Shown: one piece after another, positions 18,217 to 28,019 of the stretch
Layout of the letters: the number at the start of each line of letters is the position of its first letter
Numbering within the stretch: the first letter of the stretch is position 1
Source of the DNA: JAHEGP01 sp963751595
Lineage (GTDB): Bacteria > Pseudomonadota > Gammaproteobacteria > Pseudomonadales > JAHEGP01
DNA: 64,000 nucleotides
NCBI GenBank assembly: GCA_963751595.1
Contig: CAVVVC010000002.1
Coordinates: forward strand, 248,001 to 312,000
Direction of reading: 5' to 3'
The notes under the pieces: generated by a model
Told to the model about the DNA's origin: nothing
What the model saw: only the letters and a program-made list of their open reading frames with translations
Database searches by the model: none
Program-made: the position numbers and the translations under genes

Positions 18217-19386
18217 ATGTTTGAGCTGGTAGACAATGTACCTCAGAGTGCAGTCATCAAGGTAATTGGCGTCGGTGGCGGCGGTGGCAACGCTGTCAGG
18301 CACATGATCGACAGCAATGTCGATGGTGTCGAATTCATCTGCGCCAACACGGACGCCCAGGCGCTGTCCGATGTTTCGAGCCGGACCGTGTTGCAACTCG
18401 GAGGAGAGATAACCAAGGGGCTTGGTGCAGGCGCCAATCCCATGGTCGGGCGCCACTCGGCGCTGGAGGATCGGGAGCGGATCGCCGAAGTGCTGGCGGG
18501 TGCCGATATGGTATTCATCACCGCCGGCATGGGTGGCGGTACCGGAACCGGTGGTGCTCCGGTGGTCGCAGAGGTTGCCCGTGAACTGGGTATCCTGACG
18601 GTTGCGGTGGTAACCAAGCCGTTTCCCTTCGAGGGCAAGAAGCGCATGGCGATTGCCGAAGAAGGCTTGCATGCCCTGGGTGAGCATGTCGATTCATTGA
18701 TAACAATTCCCAATGAAAGGCTGCTGCCGGTGCTGGGCAAGAGCACCACGCTGCTGGACGCTTTCAAGGCCGCAAACGATGTGTTGCTGGGCGCAGTGCA
18801 AGGCATTGCTGACCTGATTATTCACCCTGGCATTATCAATGTCGACTTTGCTGACGTACGTACCGTTATGTCGGAGATGGGTATGGCAATGATGGGTACC
18901 GGGCGTGCCGTTGGTGAGGGTCGGGCCCGCGAGGCTGCCGAAGCAGCCATCAATAGCCCGCTGCTTGACGATATCAACCTCAACGGAGCCCGCGGGATTC
19001 TCGTCAATATCACCGCCGGTCGTGACCTCGGCCTCGGTGAATTTGCCGATGTCGGTAATACGGTGGAGGAAATAGCTTCGCCGGACGCCACGGTCGTCAT
19101 CGGTACCGCTATCGACGACACCCTGGGCGACGAAGTGAGAGTTACCATCGTAGCGACAGGCCTTGGTGAAGTGGTGGAAACCGCGGCACCGGTCAAGCTG
19201 GTGGAGTCTGCGCCTCAGCCCAAGAGCGGCGATTACAACCAGTACGATCAGCCGACCGTGATGCGCAGGCCGCGACAAGCCGGGGCCGACGTTCCAGATC
19301 GCGCCGTCGCCGGGGCCAAGGCCGGTCGAGGTAACGACATGGATTACCTGGATATACCGGCGTTCCTGCGTCGCCAGGCTGACTAG
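18217..19386 (+). CDS. ftsZ: Cell division GTPase FtsZ
   Basis: The product is a 389-residue tubulin homologue with the GTP-binding signature GGGTGTG at residues 106-112 and the T7-loop region further on. The C-terminal peptide DYLDIPAFLRRQAD binds FtsA and ZipA. A ribosome site GGGAG lies about 10 bp before the ATG. FtsZ builds the division ring. A candidate terminator follows 40 bp after the stop. Confidence 0.98.
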   Translation: MFELVDNVPQSAVIKVIGVGGGGGNAVRHMIDSNVDGVEFICANTDAQALSDVSSRTVLQLGGEITKGLGAGANPMVGRHSALEDRERIAEVLAGADMVFITAGMGGGTGTGGAPVVAEVARELGILTVAVVTKPFPFEGKKRMAIAEEGLHALGEHVDSLITIPNERLLPVLGKSTTLLDAFKAANDVLLGAVQGIADLIIHPGIINVDFADVRTVMSEMGMAMMGTGRAVGEGRAREAAEAAINSPLLDDINLNGARGILVNITAGRDLGLGEFADVGNTVEEIASPDATVVIGTAIDDTLGDEVRVTIVATGLGEVVETAAPVKLVESAPQPKSGDYNQYDQPTVMRRPRQAGADVPDRAVAGAKAGRGNDMDYLDIPAFLRRQAD

Positions 19387-19427
19387 CCACGCTTTGCCTC
19401 TGGTCTATACAGCAACTCCCTTGAGCG

Positions 19428-19449
19428 AGCCCGGTGACGGTGCCGGGCT
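19428..19449 (+). terminator. Candidate terminator after ftsZ
   Basis: A 7-bp perfect stem (AGCCCGG / CCGGGCT) with an 8-nt loop is followed by a moderately T-rich stretch (TCGTTCAGGTTCTTTT). The weak T run makes an attenuator or partial terminator as likely as a full one. The rest of 19387-19678 shows nothing coding and probably holds the lpxC leader. Confidence 0.45.
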
Positions 19450-19678
19450 TCGTTCAGGTTCTTTTGGCTGGACAATCCCGCTGCTAGGTTGTGGATTTTA
19501 CGTATGGTAAGGTAATGCCTTCTTGCCACAATGTACCGCAAAGTCAGGCCTAGCGTGCTGGTTCCCGGTAAAGCGCCGTCACGGAAATAGTCGGGCGGTA
19601 AAACTGATTAGAATGGGGAGTAGCCGACGTCCACAGGGCGGGCACACAGACCCGACAGCGAGCAGGATTAGCACGACC

Positions 19679-20590
19679 ATGATAAAGCAACGAACTTTGC
19701 GCAACGAGATACGCGCTACCGGGGTCGGTCTGCATACCGGGCAAAAAGTGTACCTGACTCTGAAGCCGGCCCCGGTAGATAGCGGCATTATCTTCCGCCG
19801 CGTCGACCTCGACCCGGTGGCTGAAATAGGAGCCTGCGCAGAAAACGTTGGCGACACCCGGCTTTCGACGGCCTTGATAAAAGGTGATGTCAGGGTCTCC
19901 ACAGTGGAGCACCTGCTTTCGGCGATGGCGGGTCTGGGTATTGACAATGCCTACGTGGAAGTCAGCGCGCCGGAAGTGCCGATCATGGATGGCAGTGCGG
20001 GGCCCTTCGTGTTTCTGATTCAATCGGCGGGAATCACCGAACAGGAAGCCGCCAAGAAATTTATCCGCATCAAGCGCGCGGTGACGGTTGAGGACGGGGA
20101 CAAGGTCGCCAGTTTGCTGCCTTTCGAGGGTTTTAAGGTGGCGTTCACCATCGACTTCGATCATCCTGTGTTTCGTGGCCGCAAAGTCAATGCCGAAGTG
20201 GATTTCTCCAGCACCTCCTTCGTCAAGGAGATCAGTCGGGCACGCACCTTCGGCTTCATGCACGAGATTGAGTACCTGCGCTCCCAGGGCCTGGCCCAGG
20301 GCGGCAGTGTTGATAACGCGATCGTGGTGGATGAATACCGCATCCTCAATGAAGATGGTCTTCGCTACGAGGATGAATTCGTCAAGCACAAGATCCTCGA
20401 TGCGATTGGCGATCTCTACCTGCTCGGCAATAGCCTGATCGGCGAGTTTCGGGCGGTGAAGTCAGGTCATGCCCTGAATAACGCGGTTTTGCGCAAATTG
20501 ATCTCAGAGCCTGATGCCTGGGAAGTAGTCACGTTTGAGGACCCGGCGGAAGCGCCTATTTCCTATGTAAGTCCTGTTTTAGCTGTCTAA
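19679..20590 (+). CDS. lpxC: UDP-3-O-acyl-N-acetylglucosamine deacetylase LpxC
   Basis: The product has 303 residues from the ATG at 19679, where MIKQRTLRNEIRATGVGLHTG gives the standard LpxC N-terminus; upstream in-frame codons have no support. The zinc ligands are in STVEHLLSAMAG and in FVKHKILDAIGD (His and Asp). LpxC catalyses the committed step of lipid A synthesis. Its place at the end of the dcw cluster is the usual one. Confidence 0.97.
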   Translation: MIKQRTLRNEIRATGVGLHTGQKVYLTLKPAPVDSGIIFRRVDLDPVAEIGACAENVGDTRLSTALIKGDVRVSTVEHLLSAMAGLGIDNAYVEVSAPEVPIMDGSAGPFVFLIQSAGITEQEAAKKFIRIKRAVTVEDGDKVASLLPFEGFKVAFTIDFDHPVFRGRKVNAEVDFSSTSFVKEISRARTFGFMHEIEYLRSQGLAQGGSVDNAIVVDEYRILNEDGLRYEDEFVKHKILDAIGDLYLLGNSLIGEFRAVKSGHALNNAVLRKLISEPDAWEVVTFEDPAEAPISYVSPVLAV

Positions 20591-20615
20591 CAGGTCTCAT
20601 TTCTGGTTTAATTCA

Positions 20616-20642
20616 CTACCTGCGGGAGCGCGCCGCAGGTAG
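20616..20642 (+). terminator. Terminator-like hairpin after lpxC
   Basis: A perfect 10-bp stem, CTACCTGCGG / CCGCAGGTAG, has a 7-nt loop and lies 25 bp after the lpxC stop. The downstream sequence is only mildly T-rich. It probably ends the dcw/lpxC transcript. Confidence 0.6.
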
Positions 20643-20724
20643 CCCGTCTTCTATTGGTTTAGAATTGTACAGCCGAGTCAGCCACTTTGCGCTGTCCAAG
20701 ACTGTCAGGTAGTTACTCGTTGAC

Positions 20725-21660
20725 ATGAAGATTATCCTGTTCGACCCGGAAAAACCTGAGAGAGTTCGCAATATGACCCTCTCTCGCCCCGCAAAAATGG
20801 CGGGAATCTCCCTGCTCCTCGCTCTCCCGTTGGTGTTTGTTGTAGGTGGGTTTTCCCTCGCGCGCCATCTCGATGCTTCGATGGTTCCGGTAGAAGCAAT
20901 GGCCGCATGGGAGCAGCAGCTGTCGGCGCAACAGGATTACGTGGAGGAAGTTCGCCGCAGGTCGGAACATGAACTGCAGGCTCTGACTGTCCGAATGGCG
21001 CAATTGCAGGCGCGCTTGATTCGGCTTGATGCCCTCGGTGAACGCGTCCTGAGTGTGGCGAAACTCGACGAAAATGAGTTCGACTTCAGTGTCCCGCCGG
21101 CACTGGGTGGCCCCGACATCGAGGGGCAGGGCGAGGCCTACGGCTCACCTGACTTTATTCAGGAAATTGATCAACTGACGCGGCAAATTGAGGACCGGGA
21201 GCACCAACTGGATATCATGGCGGGGCTGCTGGTCAATCGTCAGTTGCAGGACGAACTATCCGTCGCTGGTATGCCGGTGGTGAAGGGCTGGATGTCCTCG
21301 AAATACGGTAATCGAATCGACCCGTTCAATGGTCGCAGGGCATGGCACAATGGTGTCGATTTCGCCGGTAAGCTTGGCTCCGAGGTCGTTGCTGTTGCAT
21401 CCGGTGTGGTTACCTGGTCTGACAAGCGCAGCGGCTACGGCCTGATGGTGGAAATAAACCACGGTGGCGGTTATGTTACTCGCTACGCTCACTGCAAGGA
21501 AAACCTGGTCAGTGTGGGGGAGGTTGTGAAGAAGGGGCAGGCAATCGCGCTGATGGGCTCCAGCGGTCGCTCGACGGGTCCCCACGTGCACTTCGAGGTT
21601 TACAAGAATGGTAAACCTGAAAATCCGGCAGCCTATATCGCCCGCGCCGATCGCTCCTGA
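20725..21660 (+). CDS. Membrane-anchored M23 (LytM-type) peptidoglycan endopeptidase
   Basis: The product has 311 residues: a cytoplasmic start, one transmembrane helix (about residues 29-48), a coiled-coil stretch (about 60-110 and 150-170) and a C-terminal M23 domain. The zinc and catalytic residues are complete: H208 and D212 in HNGVD, H256 in YAHC and H287/H289 in HVHF. It is therefore probably an active endopeptidase rather than an EnvC-like activator. Several gammaproteobacteria have such a gene between lpxC and secA. Confidence 0.9.
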   Translation: MKIILFDPEKPERVRNMTLSRPAKMAGISLLLALPLVFVVGGFSLARHLDASMVPVEAMAAWEQQLSAQQDYVEEVRRRSEHELQALTVRMAQLQARLIRLDALGERVLSVAKLDENEFDFSVPPALGGPDIEGQGEAYGSPDFIQEIDQLTRQIEDREHQLDIMAGLLVNRQLQDELSVAGMPVVKGWMSSKYGNRIDPFNGRRAWHNGVDFAGKLGSEVVAVASGVVTWSDKRSGYGLMVEINHGGGYVTRYAHCKENLVSVGEVVKKGQAIALMGSSGRSTGPHVHFEVYKNGKPENPAAYIARADRS

Positions 21661-21740
21661 TTGGGTGATGGTCGCCGCTTCCCCCTAAATCGTTCTGTGG
21701 GCTTGCCAATTCGGCGCCCTTCCGCTTTACTGTGCACCCT

Positions 21741-21757
21741 CGGCCGCTCCGCGGCCG
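21741..21757 (+). terminator. Hairpin upstream of secA
   Basis: A perfect 7-bp GC stem, CGGCCGC-TCC-GCGGCCG, is followed by TTT. It sits in the 136-bp gap between the M23 gene and secA and may be a terminator or part of the secA leader. Confidence 0.4.
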
Positions 21758-21796
21758 TTTCCGGTTACCATTTCTTCTTCTCTACAGACCTTGGAC

Positions 21797-24532
21797 ATGA
21801 TTGGAAAACTCCTCAAAAAAGTTGTTGGCTCGAAAAATGATCGCGAATTAAAGCGGATGGGCAAGTATGTCGTCCGCATCAACGCACTGGCGGACGACAT
21901 AGCGGCGCTGAACGATGAGGCGCTGAAGGCCAAGACCGATGAATTTCGGCACCGCTACAAGGAGGGGGAAACCCTCGACAAATTATTGCCCGAAGCCTTT
22001 GCCGTTTGCCGTGAAGCGAGTAGCAGGGTGCTGGGCATGCGCCACTTCGACGTGCAGTTGATCGGTGGAATCACCTTGTACGAGGGCAGGATAGCTGAAA
22101 TGCGAACAGGAGAAGGCAAAACCCTGGTTGCGACCCTGCCTGCCTACCTCAACGCATTGTCCGGTAACAGTGTTCATCTGGTGACCGTCAACGAATACCT
22201 GGCCCGTCGCGATGCCGGGTGGATGGGCCCCCTGTATGAATTCCTTGGCCTGTCCGTGGGTGCCGTGGTGCCCAACCAGCCGCGGGATGAGAAGCGCGCG
22301 GCCTATAGCAGCGACATCATTTATGGCACCAACAACGAGTTCGGCTTCGATTATCTGCGCGATAATATGGCCTTGTCTCCTGACGACCGCCTCCAGGGTG
22401 AACTGGCTTTCGCTATCGTCGATGAGGTGGATTCGATCCTTATCGACGAGGCTAGAACCCCTCTCATCATCTCCGGCGCCGCGGAAGACAGCTCGGAGAT
22501 GTACCGGCGGATCAATACGCTGATACCGGCACTCAAACCCCACGTTGAAGACGGGGCGGAGCCCGGACACTACACCATCGATGAAAAATCTCGCCATATC
22601 GAGCTGACCGAAGATGGCCACCAGCTGATCGAGGATATGCTGACGCGCAATGGTATGTTGCAGGAGGGAGACAGTCTCTATGCTGCCGCCAATCTATCGC
22701 TGTTGCAGCACTGCCTCACTGCGTTGCGAGCACGTGTGATGTTTCATCGCGATGTGGACTACATCGTCCAGGATGGCGAAGTCGTGCTGATTGATGAGCA
22801 TACCGGCAGAACGATGAAGGGCCGGCGGCTTTCAGAGGGGTTGCACCAGGCGATCGAAGCCAAGGAGGGCGTTAACATCCAGGCTGAGAGTCAGACCCTG
22901 GCCTCTACGACCTTCCAGAATTACTTCCGGCTGTATCGCAAGCTATCGGGAATGACCGGTACCGCCGACACCGAAGCACCGGAATTCCACCAGATCTATG
23001 GCCTCGATGTTGTGGTGATTCCGACCCACATGAAAGTCGTGCGGGAGGATCTCAACGATTTGATCTTCCTCAGCAAGGAAGAGAAGTTCGACGCGATAGT
23101 CGAGGACATCAAATCCTGCCTTGAGAAGCAGGCTCCCGTGCTGGTGGGTACTGCATCCATCGAAACCTCTGAAGAGCTTTCGCGGCTGCTGCAGAAGCGC
23201 AACATCAAACACCAGGTACTAAATGCCAAGTTCCACGACAAAGAAGCCGAAATCATTGCCCAGGCCGGGCGCCCCGGGGCGGTAACCATCGCCACCAATA
23301 TGGCCGGCCGGGGTACTGACATTGTGTTGGGGGGTAATCTCGAGGCCGAGCTTGCCGCCATGGGTGGTGCGTCAGATGCTGAAAAGCAAGCACACAAGCA
23401 GGCCTGGGAGCAGCGTCACCAGGCCGTTCTCGATGCCGGTGGCCTGCATGTGCTTGGCACCGAACGTCATGAGTCCCGTCGTATCGACAACCAGTTGCGG
23501 GGTCGCTCGGGGCGTCAGGGCGATCCGGGTTTGAGTCGTTTCTATCTCTCCCTCGAAGACAACCTGATGCGTATTTTCGCTTCCGACAGGGTCAAGGGCT
23601 TTATGCAGGCCCTGGGCATGGAAAAGGGCGAGGCCATTGAACATCGCATGGTTACCAACGCCATCGAGAAAGCCCAGCGTAAAGTCGAAGGACGCAACTT
23701 CGATATTCGAAAGCAGCTGCTGGAGTTCGACGACGTAGCCAACGAGCAGCGCCAGATCATCTACCAGCAGCGGGCCTACCTGCTCGAAGCCGCCGACGTC
23801 ACCGAGATGCTGGACGATATCCGCCGTGATGTGGTCAATGAAGTGATCGACGGCTTTGTGCCCCCCGGCAGTTTGTTCGAACAGTGGAACGTCCCGGAGC
23901 TGGAGCAGCACCTCGAAGCCGAGTTTGGCATCGAGCTGCCGATTGGGCAGTGGCTGGAGGCCGACACGTCGCTACATGAGGAGCCGCTGCGGGCGAGAAT
24001 CCTCGAGTCGGTTGAAAACACCTACCGAGCCAAGAGCGAACAGGTGGGTGTGCAGATGCGCAGCTTCGAGAAGCAGATTATGCTGCAGGTTCTCGACCAG
24101 CTTTGGAAAGAACACCTGGCCACCATGGACCACCTGCGCCACGGTATTCATTTGCGCGCCTATGCCCAGAAGAATCCGAAACAGGAATACAAGCGAGAGT
24201 CATTTGCGTTGTTCGAGGAGATGCTCAACAACTTCAAGCACCAGGTGGTTGGATTTCTGTCCAAGGTCCAAATCAAGGTCGAGGATGCCGAGCTGCTCGA
24301 GCAGCGACGCCAGGAAGAAGCCGCGCGCCAGGAAAAGGCGTTGGCACAGCACGAGCAATTATCAGGGCTGGATGCCGGACAAGCCGATGCCGAACCCGAG
24401 CCCGGGCCTGGTAAGGCAGCACCTGCCGGCATGGCAAAGCCTTTCGTGCGCGATGAGCGCAAAGTAGGGCGCAATGAGCCCTGCCCCTGTGGCTCTGGCA
24501 AGAAATACAAGCAATGCCACGGTAAGCTCTAA
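21797..24532 (+). CDS. secA: Preprotein translocase ATPase SecA
   Basis: The product has 911 residues from the ATG at 21797 (MIGKLLKKVVGSKNDRELKRM); a TTG two codons upstream is less likely. The Walker A motif MRTGEGKT places the Lys at 108, as in E. coli. DEVDSILIDEARTPLIISG and the C-terminal zinc finger CPCGSGKKYKQCHG are present, so the SecB/lipid-binding tail is intact. SecA drives Sec-dependent export. Confidence 0.98.
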   Translation: MIGKLLKKVVGSKNDRELKRMGKYVVRINALADDIAALNDEALKAKTDEFRHRYKEGETLDKLLPEAFAVCREASSRVLGMRHFDVQLIGGITLYEGRIAEMRTGEGKTLVATLPAYLNALSGNSVHLVTVNEYLARRDAGWMGPLYEFLGLSVGAVVPNQPRDEKRAAYSSDIIYGTNNEFGFDYLRDNMALSPDDRLQGELAFAIVDEVDSILIDEARTPLIISGAAEDSSEMYRRINTLIPALKPHVEDGAEPGHYTIDEKSRHIELTEDGHQLIEDMLTRNGMLQEGDSLYAAANLSLLQHCLTALRARVMFHRDVDYIVQDGEVVLIDEHTGRTMKGRRLSEGLHQAIEAKEGVNIQAESQTLASTTFQNYFRLYRKLSGMTGTADTEAPEFHQIYGLDVVVIPTHMKVVREDLNDLIFLSKEEKFDAIVEDIKSCLEKQAPVLVGTASIETSEELSRLLQKRNIKHQVLNAKFHDKEAEIIAQAGRPGAVTIATNMAGRGTDIVLGGNLEAELAAMGGASDAEKQAHKQAWEQRHQAVLDAGGLHVLGTERHESRRIDNQLRGRSGRQGDPGLSRFYLSLEDNLMRIFASDRVKGFMQALGMEKGEAIEHRMVTNAIEKAQRKVEGRNFDIRKQLLEFDDVANEQRQIIYQQRAYLLEAADVTEMLDDIRRDVVNEVIDGFVPPGSLFEQWNVPELEQHLEAEFGIELPIGQWLEADTSLHEEPLRARILESVENTYRAKSEQVGVQMRSFEKQIMLQVLDQLWKEHLATMDHLRHGIHLRAYAQKNPKQEYKRESFALFEEMLNNFKHQVVGFLSKVQIKVEDAELLEQRRQEEAARQEKALAQHEQLSGLDAGQADAEPEPGPGKAAPAGMAKPFVRDERKVGRNEPCPCGSGKKYKQCHGKL

Positions 24533-25746
24533 TGGCGACTGGCGATGGCGAGCTGCCGGAACTGCTGCCGGTCGCGGGTGTTCGCATTGGCGTAACCAGC
24601 GCCGGCATAAAAACACCCGGGCGTCAGGACCTCGTGCTAATGGAGCTGGCTCCGAAATCGGCTGTGGCGGCGGTGTTTACCCGGAATGCCTTTTGCGCGG
24701 CGCCGGTAACGGTTGCCCGCCAGCACCTTGCCGTAACCGCGCCGCGGTTTCTGCTAATCAATACCGGAAACGCCAATGCGGGTACCGGCCCCCGGGGTAT
24801 TGAAGACGCCCTGTCATGCTGTCGCAAGCTGGCCGAGCTTGCGGGGGTGGATGCTGAGCAAGTGCTGCCCTTCTCGACGGGAGTGATCGGTGAACTTCTC
24901 CCCAGCGACAAAATCGTTCAGGCGTTACCCGCTGCACTGGAACAGCTCAGCGATTCCGCGTGGCCAGCTGCGGCCCAGGGTATCCTCACCACCGACACCC
25001 GCCCCAAAGGCGCCAGCAGGCGCCTGTCGCTGGCAGCGGGTGAGGTGAGGATCACGGGCATTGCCAAAGGCGCCGGGATGATCAAACCCAATATGGCTAC
25101 CATGCTGGCCTACGTGGCCACCGATGCGGCGGTAGAGCCGGCCGCGTTGCAGGCCTTGTTGCGCGACGCAGTTGATGTTTCCTTTAACCGGATAACGGTG
25201 GATGGGGATACCTCGACCAACGATGCTGCCGTGGTTATTGCCACCGGTGCCAGCGGAGTGCTCCTGGAGCCCGGGGCGCCAGCCTGGGGCGAATTTGCCC
25301 GTGCGCTCACCGAAGTAGCGCTGGAATTGGCCCAGGCCATCGTCAGGGATGGCGAGGGGGCGACCAAGTTTGTCACAGTTGAAGTCCAGGGCGGTGCCTC
25401 CACTGAAGAAAGCACCGCCGTTGGATACGCGGTGGCCGAGTCGCCCCTGGTGAAAACCGCCTTGTATGCCAGCGATGCCAACTGGGGTCGTATCCTCGCC
25501 GCAGTGGGCCGCGCCGGTCTCGAAGAACTGGATGTTTCCGGCGTCCGCCTCTGGATCAATGACCTGTTGGTTGCCGAGGGGGGAGCCCGGGCCACCAGCT
25601 ACAGCGAAGCGCTGGGTAGCGCCGCCATGGCAGGGGAAGAGATTCGAATCGTCATCGACCTTGGCCGCGGTTCTCACTCTGCTACCCTTTGGACCACCGA
25701 CCTGTCCCATGAATACATCCAAATCAACGCCGAGTACCGCACATAG
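24532..25746 (+). CDS. argJ: Bifunctional glutamate N-acetyltransferase / amino-acid N-acetyltransferase ArgJ
   Basis: The product has 404 residues. The autocleavage motif KGAGMIKPNMATMLAY is present: the precursor splits before the Thr to give alpha and beta chains with Thr as nucleophile. ArgJ transfers acetyl groups in the cyclic arginine pathway. The ATG shares one base with the secA stop (TAATG). The secA-argJ order is also seen in pseudomonads. Confidence 0.95.
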   Translation: MATGDGELPELLPVAGVRIGVTSAGIKTPGRQDLVLMELAPKSAVAAVFTRNAFCAAPVTVARQHLAVTAPRFLLINTGNANAGTGPRGIEDALSCCRKLAELAGVDAEQVLPFSTGVIGELLPSDKIVQALPAALEQLSDSAWPAAAQGILTTDTRPKGASRRLSLAAGEVRITGIAKGAGMIKPNMATMLAYVATDAAVEPAALQALLRDAVDVSFNRITVDGDTSTNDAAVVIATGASGVLLEPGAPAWGEFARALTEVALELAQAIVRDGEGATKFVTVEVQGGASTEESTAVGYAVAESPLVKTALYASDANWGRILAAVGRAGLEELDVSGVRLWINDLLVAEGGARATSYSEALGSAAMAGEEIRIVIDLGRGSHSATLWTTDLSHEYIQINAEYRT

Positions 25747-25783
25747 CCTTGCAATTTGCGGTATTCATCGCAGGAAGAATTCG

Positions 25784-26182
25784 ATGATGCCGGTAGAAGT
25801 GGCCGTGGGAGTCATAGTGGACAGCATTGAATCACGGGTGCTGCTGGCCAGGCGTGCCGCTGATGCCCACCAGGGAGGATTGTGGGAGTTTCCCGGGGGC
25901 AAGGTCGAGAGTGCTGAATCCCCGCAACAAGCACTGGTGCGTGAGTTGCGCGAAGAACTGGACATTACGGCGACCGAATACCGCCCATTGTTGCGGGTGG
26001 AGCACGCCTACGACGACAAGTTCGTGGCACTGGATGTCTGGCTTGTGAACGCTTTCGAGGGCGAGCCCAGGGGAGCTCAAGGCCAGACGCTGCGCTGGGT
26101 CGAGATCGGGCAGTTGGCGCACGTTGAATTTCCGGCGGCGAACCGGGCTATCGTGGACGCGGTGCAAAGTCAGCTTTGCTGA
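25784..26182 (+). CDS. mutT: 8-oxo-dGTP diphosphatase, MutT-type Nudix hydrolase
   Basis: The product has 132 residues with a complete Nudix box (GKVESAESPQQALVRELREE, beginning near residue 39). MutT hydrolyses 8-oxo-dGTP to prevent A-to-C mutations. I chose the ATG at 25784 because AGGAAG lies 6 bp upstream; another ATG follows immediately at 25787. The frame is open much further upstream, but only inside argJ. Confidence 0.92.
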   Translation: MMPVEVAVGVIVDSIESRVLLARRAADAHQGGLWEFPGGKVESAESPQQALVRELREELDITATEYRPLLRVEHAYDDKFVALDVWLVNAFEGEPRGAQGQTLRWVEIGQLAHVEFPAANRAIVDAVQSQLC

Positions 26183-26267
26183 AGTGACGTACCGGCGGGC
26201 CAGTAGAGCTGCCGTGGGGTGCTTTAGCAGCGCTGTTTCCGCTACTGAAGCCGCTTTGTTCAGGCAA

Positions 26268-26474
26268 TCAGTTGCGCTCGAGATCGCTGGACAGCACATC
26301 GTCGAATTCCGGGCTGCCAGCAATGACCTGCTCTTCATTGGCCCAGGCGATAAAGTCCTCGGCCTTGCAGCGCTCGGAACAGAAAGGCCGGTTGACGTTG
26401 TCCTGATGCCAGGTGACTTTAGCACCACAGCCGGGGCATTTAACCCGCAGCGGCTCAGATGGTAGGTTTGCCAT
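26268..26474 (-). CDS. yacG: DNA gyrase inhibitor YacG
   Basis: The product is a 68-residue zinc protein with the pattern CPGCG ... FCSERCK, that is C-x2-C and C-x3-C ligands, followed by an acidic C-terminal tail. YacG binds GyrB and reduces gyrase activity. Its start overlaps the coaE end by 20 bp, matching the conserved coaE-yacG pair. Confidence 0.93.
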   Translation of the reverse strand: MANLPSEPLRVKCPGCGAKVTWHQDNVNRPFCSERCKAEDFIAWANEEQVIAGSPEFDDVLSSDLERN

Positions 26475-27078
26475 CGCAGCGTGTCTCCTTGGCCAGTGTC
26501 AGAAATTTCCCGTGCAAGGCGGTGACTGCCTCGTCGAGTTGCTGGAGAGAGCCGCTATTATCAATGACATCCGTGGCAGAATCCAGCCGCTGCTTGCGGC
26601 TGAGCTGGCTTGCCATGATGCGCTTAACTTGTTCGCTACTGTTACTGTCGCGCACGGTGGTGCGGTTAATCTGGGACGATTCGGGTACATCAACCACCAG
26701 TATCCTGTCGCAGAGCACTGCCTGACCCGACTCAATCAGAAGTGGTGAAACCAGCAGTGCGTAGGGGCTCCGGGCGTTCTTTAGCTGCCGTGACACTTCC
26801 GCCGCAATCAGCGGGTGCAGCAGGTTTTCGAGCCAGGCTTTTTCGGCCGGATCGGCAAAAATGATCTTGCGCAGCCCCGCCCTGTCAAGGTGACCATCGG
26901 CGCCGAGAATATTGTCGCCAAAATGATCCCTGATCTGCGCAAGGGCGGGGGAATGGGGCTCCACGACTTGCCTCGCTACGACGTCGGCGTCGACCACATC
27001 GACCCCCAGTGCTTGCAGGCGATCCGATACCGCGGTTTTGCCACTGCCGATACCGCCCGTGAGCCCCACAACCAACAT
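26455..27078 (-). CDS. coaE: Dephospho-CoA kinase
   Basis: The product is a 207-residue P-loop kinase. The Walker A motif is VGLTGGIGSGKTAV, and VVDADVVARQVVEP is the substrate-binding region. It catalyses the last step of coenzyme A synthesis. The gene lies between pilD and yacG on the - strand, the same grouping as in many gammaproteobacteria. Confidence 0.96.
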   Translation of the reverse strand: MLVVGLTGGIGSGKTAVSDRLQALGVDVVDADVVARQVVEPHSPALAQIRDHFGDNILGADGHLDRAGLRKIIFADPAEKAWLENLLHPLIAAEVSRQLKNARSPYALLVSPLLIESGQAVLCDRILVVDVPESSQINRTTVRDSNSSEQVKRIMASQLSRKQRLDSATDVIDNSGSLQQLDEAVTALHGKFLTLAKETRCDGKPTI

Positions 27079-27128
27079 AATTTTATCTTACCCTTGTCGC
27101 CGGGCGGCTAAGTACTGCCGTGCCGTTG

Positions 27129-28019
27129 CTAAAGGCCGCCGATGCCGAAATAAGCGCGGACTATATCATCTCGCCAAAGCAATGCAATCCAGCCGGCAAT
27201 GGCGAGATAGGGGCCGAAGGGTATGGGCTGGTGACGGCTGCGCCCGGCAATGAGCATTTGTAGCAAGGTGACCGCGATGCCGCTCAGCGCCGAAAGCAGG
27301 ATGATAACGGGCAGCGCCTGCCAACCCATCCAGGCACCGAAGGCTGCCAGCAGCTTGAAATCGCCGTAGCCCATGCCTTCCTTGCCGGTCAGCAACTTGA
27401 AGCTCCAGTACACGCTCCAGAGGATGAGGTAGCCGGCGATAGCACCCCAAACGGCGTCGCTCAGCGGTACGAAAAGTCCATAGCTGTTGACCAACAGGCC
27501 AAGCCATAGGAAAGGCAGGGTAATGCTGTCTGGCAGCAGTTGGTGGTCGATATCGATAAAGCTCAGCGCGATCAGTGCCCAGGTGGCTAGCAGAATCATC
27601 AGTGAGCCCGGGGTCAGGCCCAGTTGCCAGATAACCAGTGCAGACAGGACTCCGGTGAACAGTTCGATAGCGGGGTAGCGCCATGCGATAGGGCTCTTGC
27701 AGCTGCTGCATTTACCGCCCAATAGCAGGTAGCTGAGTACGGGCAGGTTTTCCCAGGCACGAATGGCGTGGCCACATCCGGGGCAGCGGGAGTCGGGTTT
27801 GGCGAGATTGAATACGGCTTCTGTTGGGGCTGCAATTGGCGGATCAATGCGATGCCCCTGATCCTGGAGAAACTCGACACATTCCCCCAACCACTCCCGG
27901 CGCATCATCTCGGGCAATCGGTAAATCACGACGTTGAGAAAACTGCCGATACACAGTCCCAAAATAAAAGCGACGCCGATCCAGAGAATCGGCGCCGCCT
28001 GCCAGCTTTGTTGCAGCAT
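27129..28019 (-). CDS. pilD: Type IV prepilin peptidase / N-methyltransferase PilD
   Basis: The product is a 296-residue polytopic membrane aspartyl protease (A24 family). The catalytic aspartates are in LSFIDIDHQLLPD and GMGYGDFKLL. The cytoplasmic zinc motif is the paired CPGCG and CSSCK. PilD removes prepilin leaders at the G/F site and methylates the new N-terminus. Its ATG adjoins the pilC stop without overlap. Confidence 0.96.
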   Translation of the reverse strand: MLQQSWQAAPILWIGVAFILGLCIGSFLNVVIYRLPEMMRREWLGECVEFLQDQGHRIDPPIAAPTEAVFNLAKPDSRCPGCGHAIRAWENLPVLSYLLLGGKCSSCKSPIAWRYPAIELFTGVLSALVIWQLGLTPGSLMILLATWALIALSFIDIDHQLLPDSITLPFLWLGLLVNSYGLFVPLSDAVWGAIAGYLILWSVYWSFKLLTGKEGMGYGDFKLLAAFGAWMGWQALPVIILLSALSGIAVTLLQMLIAGRSRHQPIPFGPYLAIAGWIALLWRDDIVRAYFGIGGL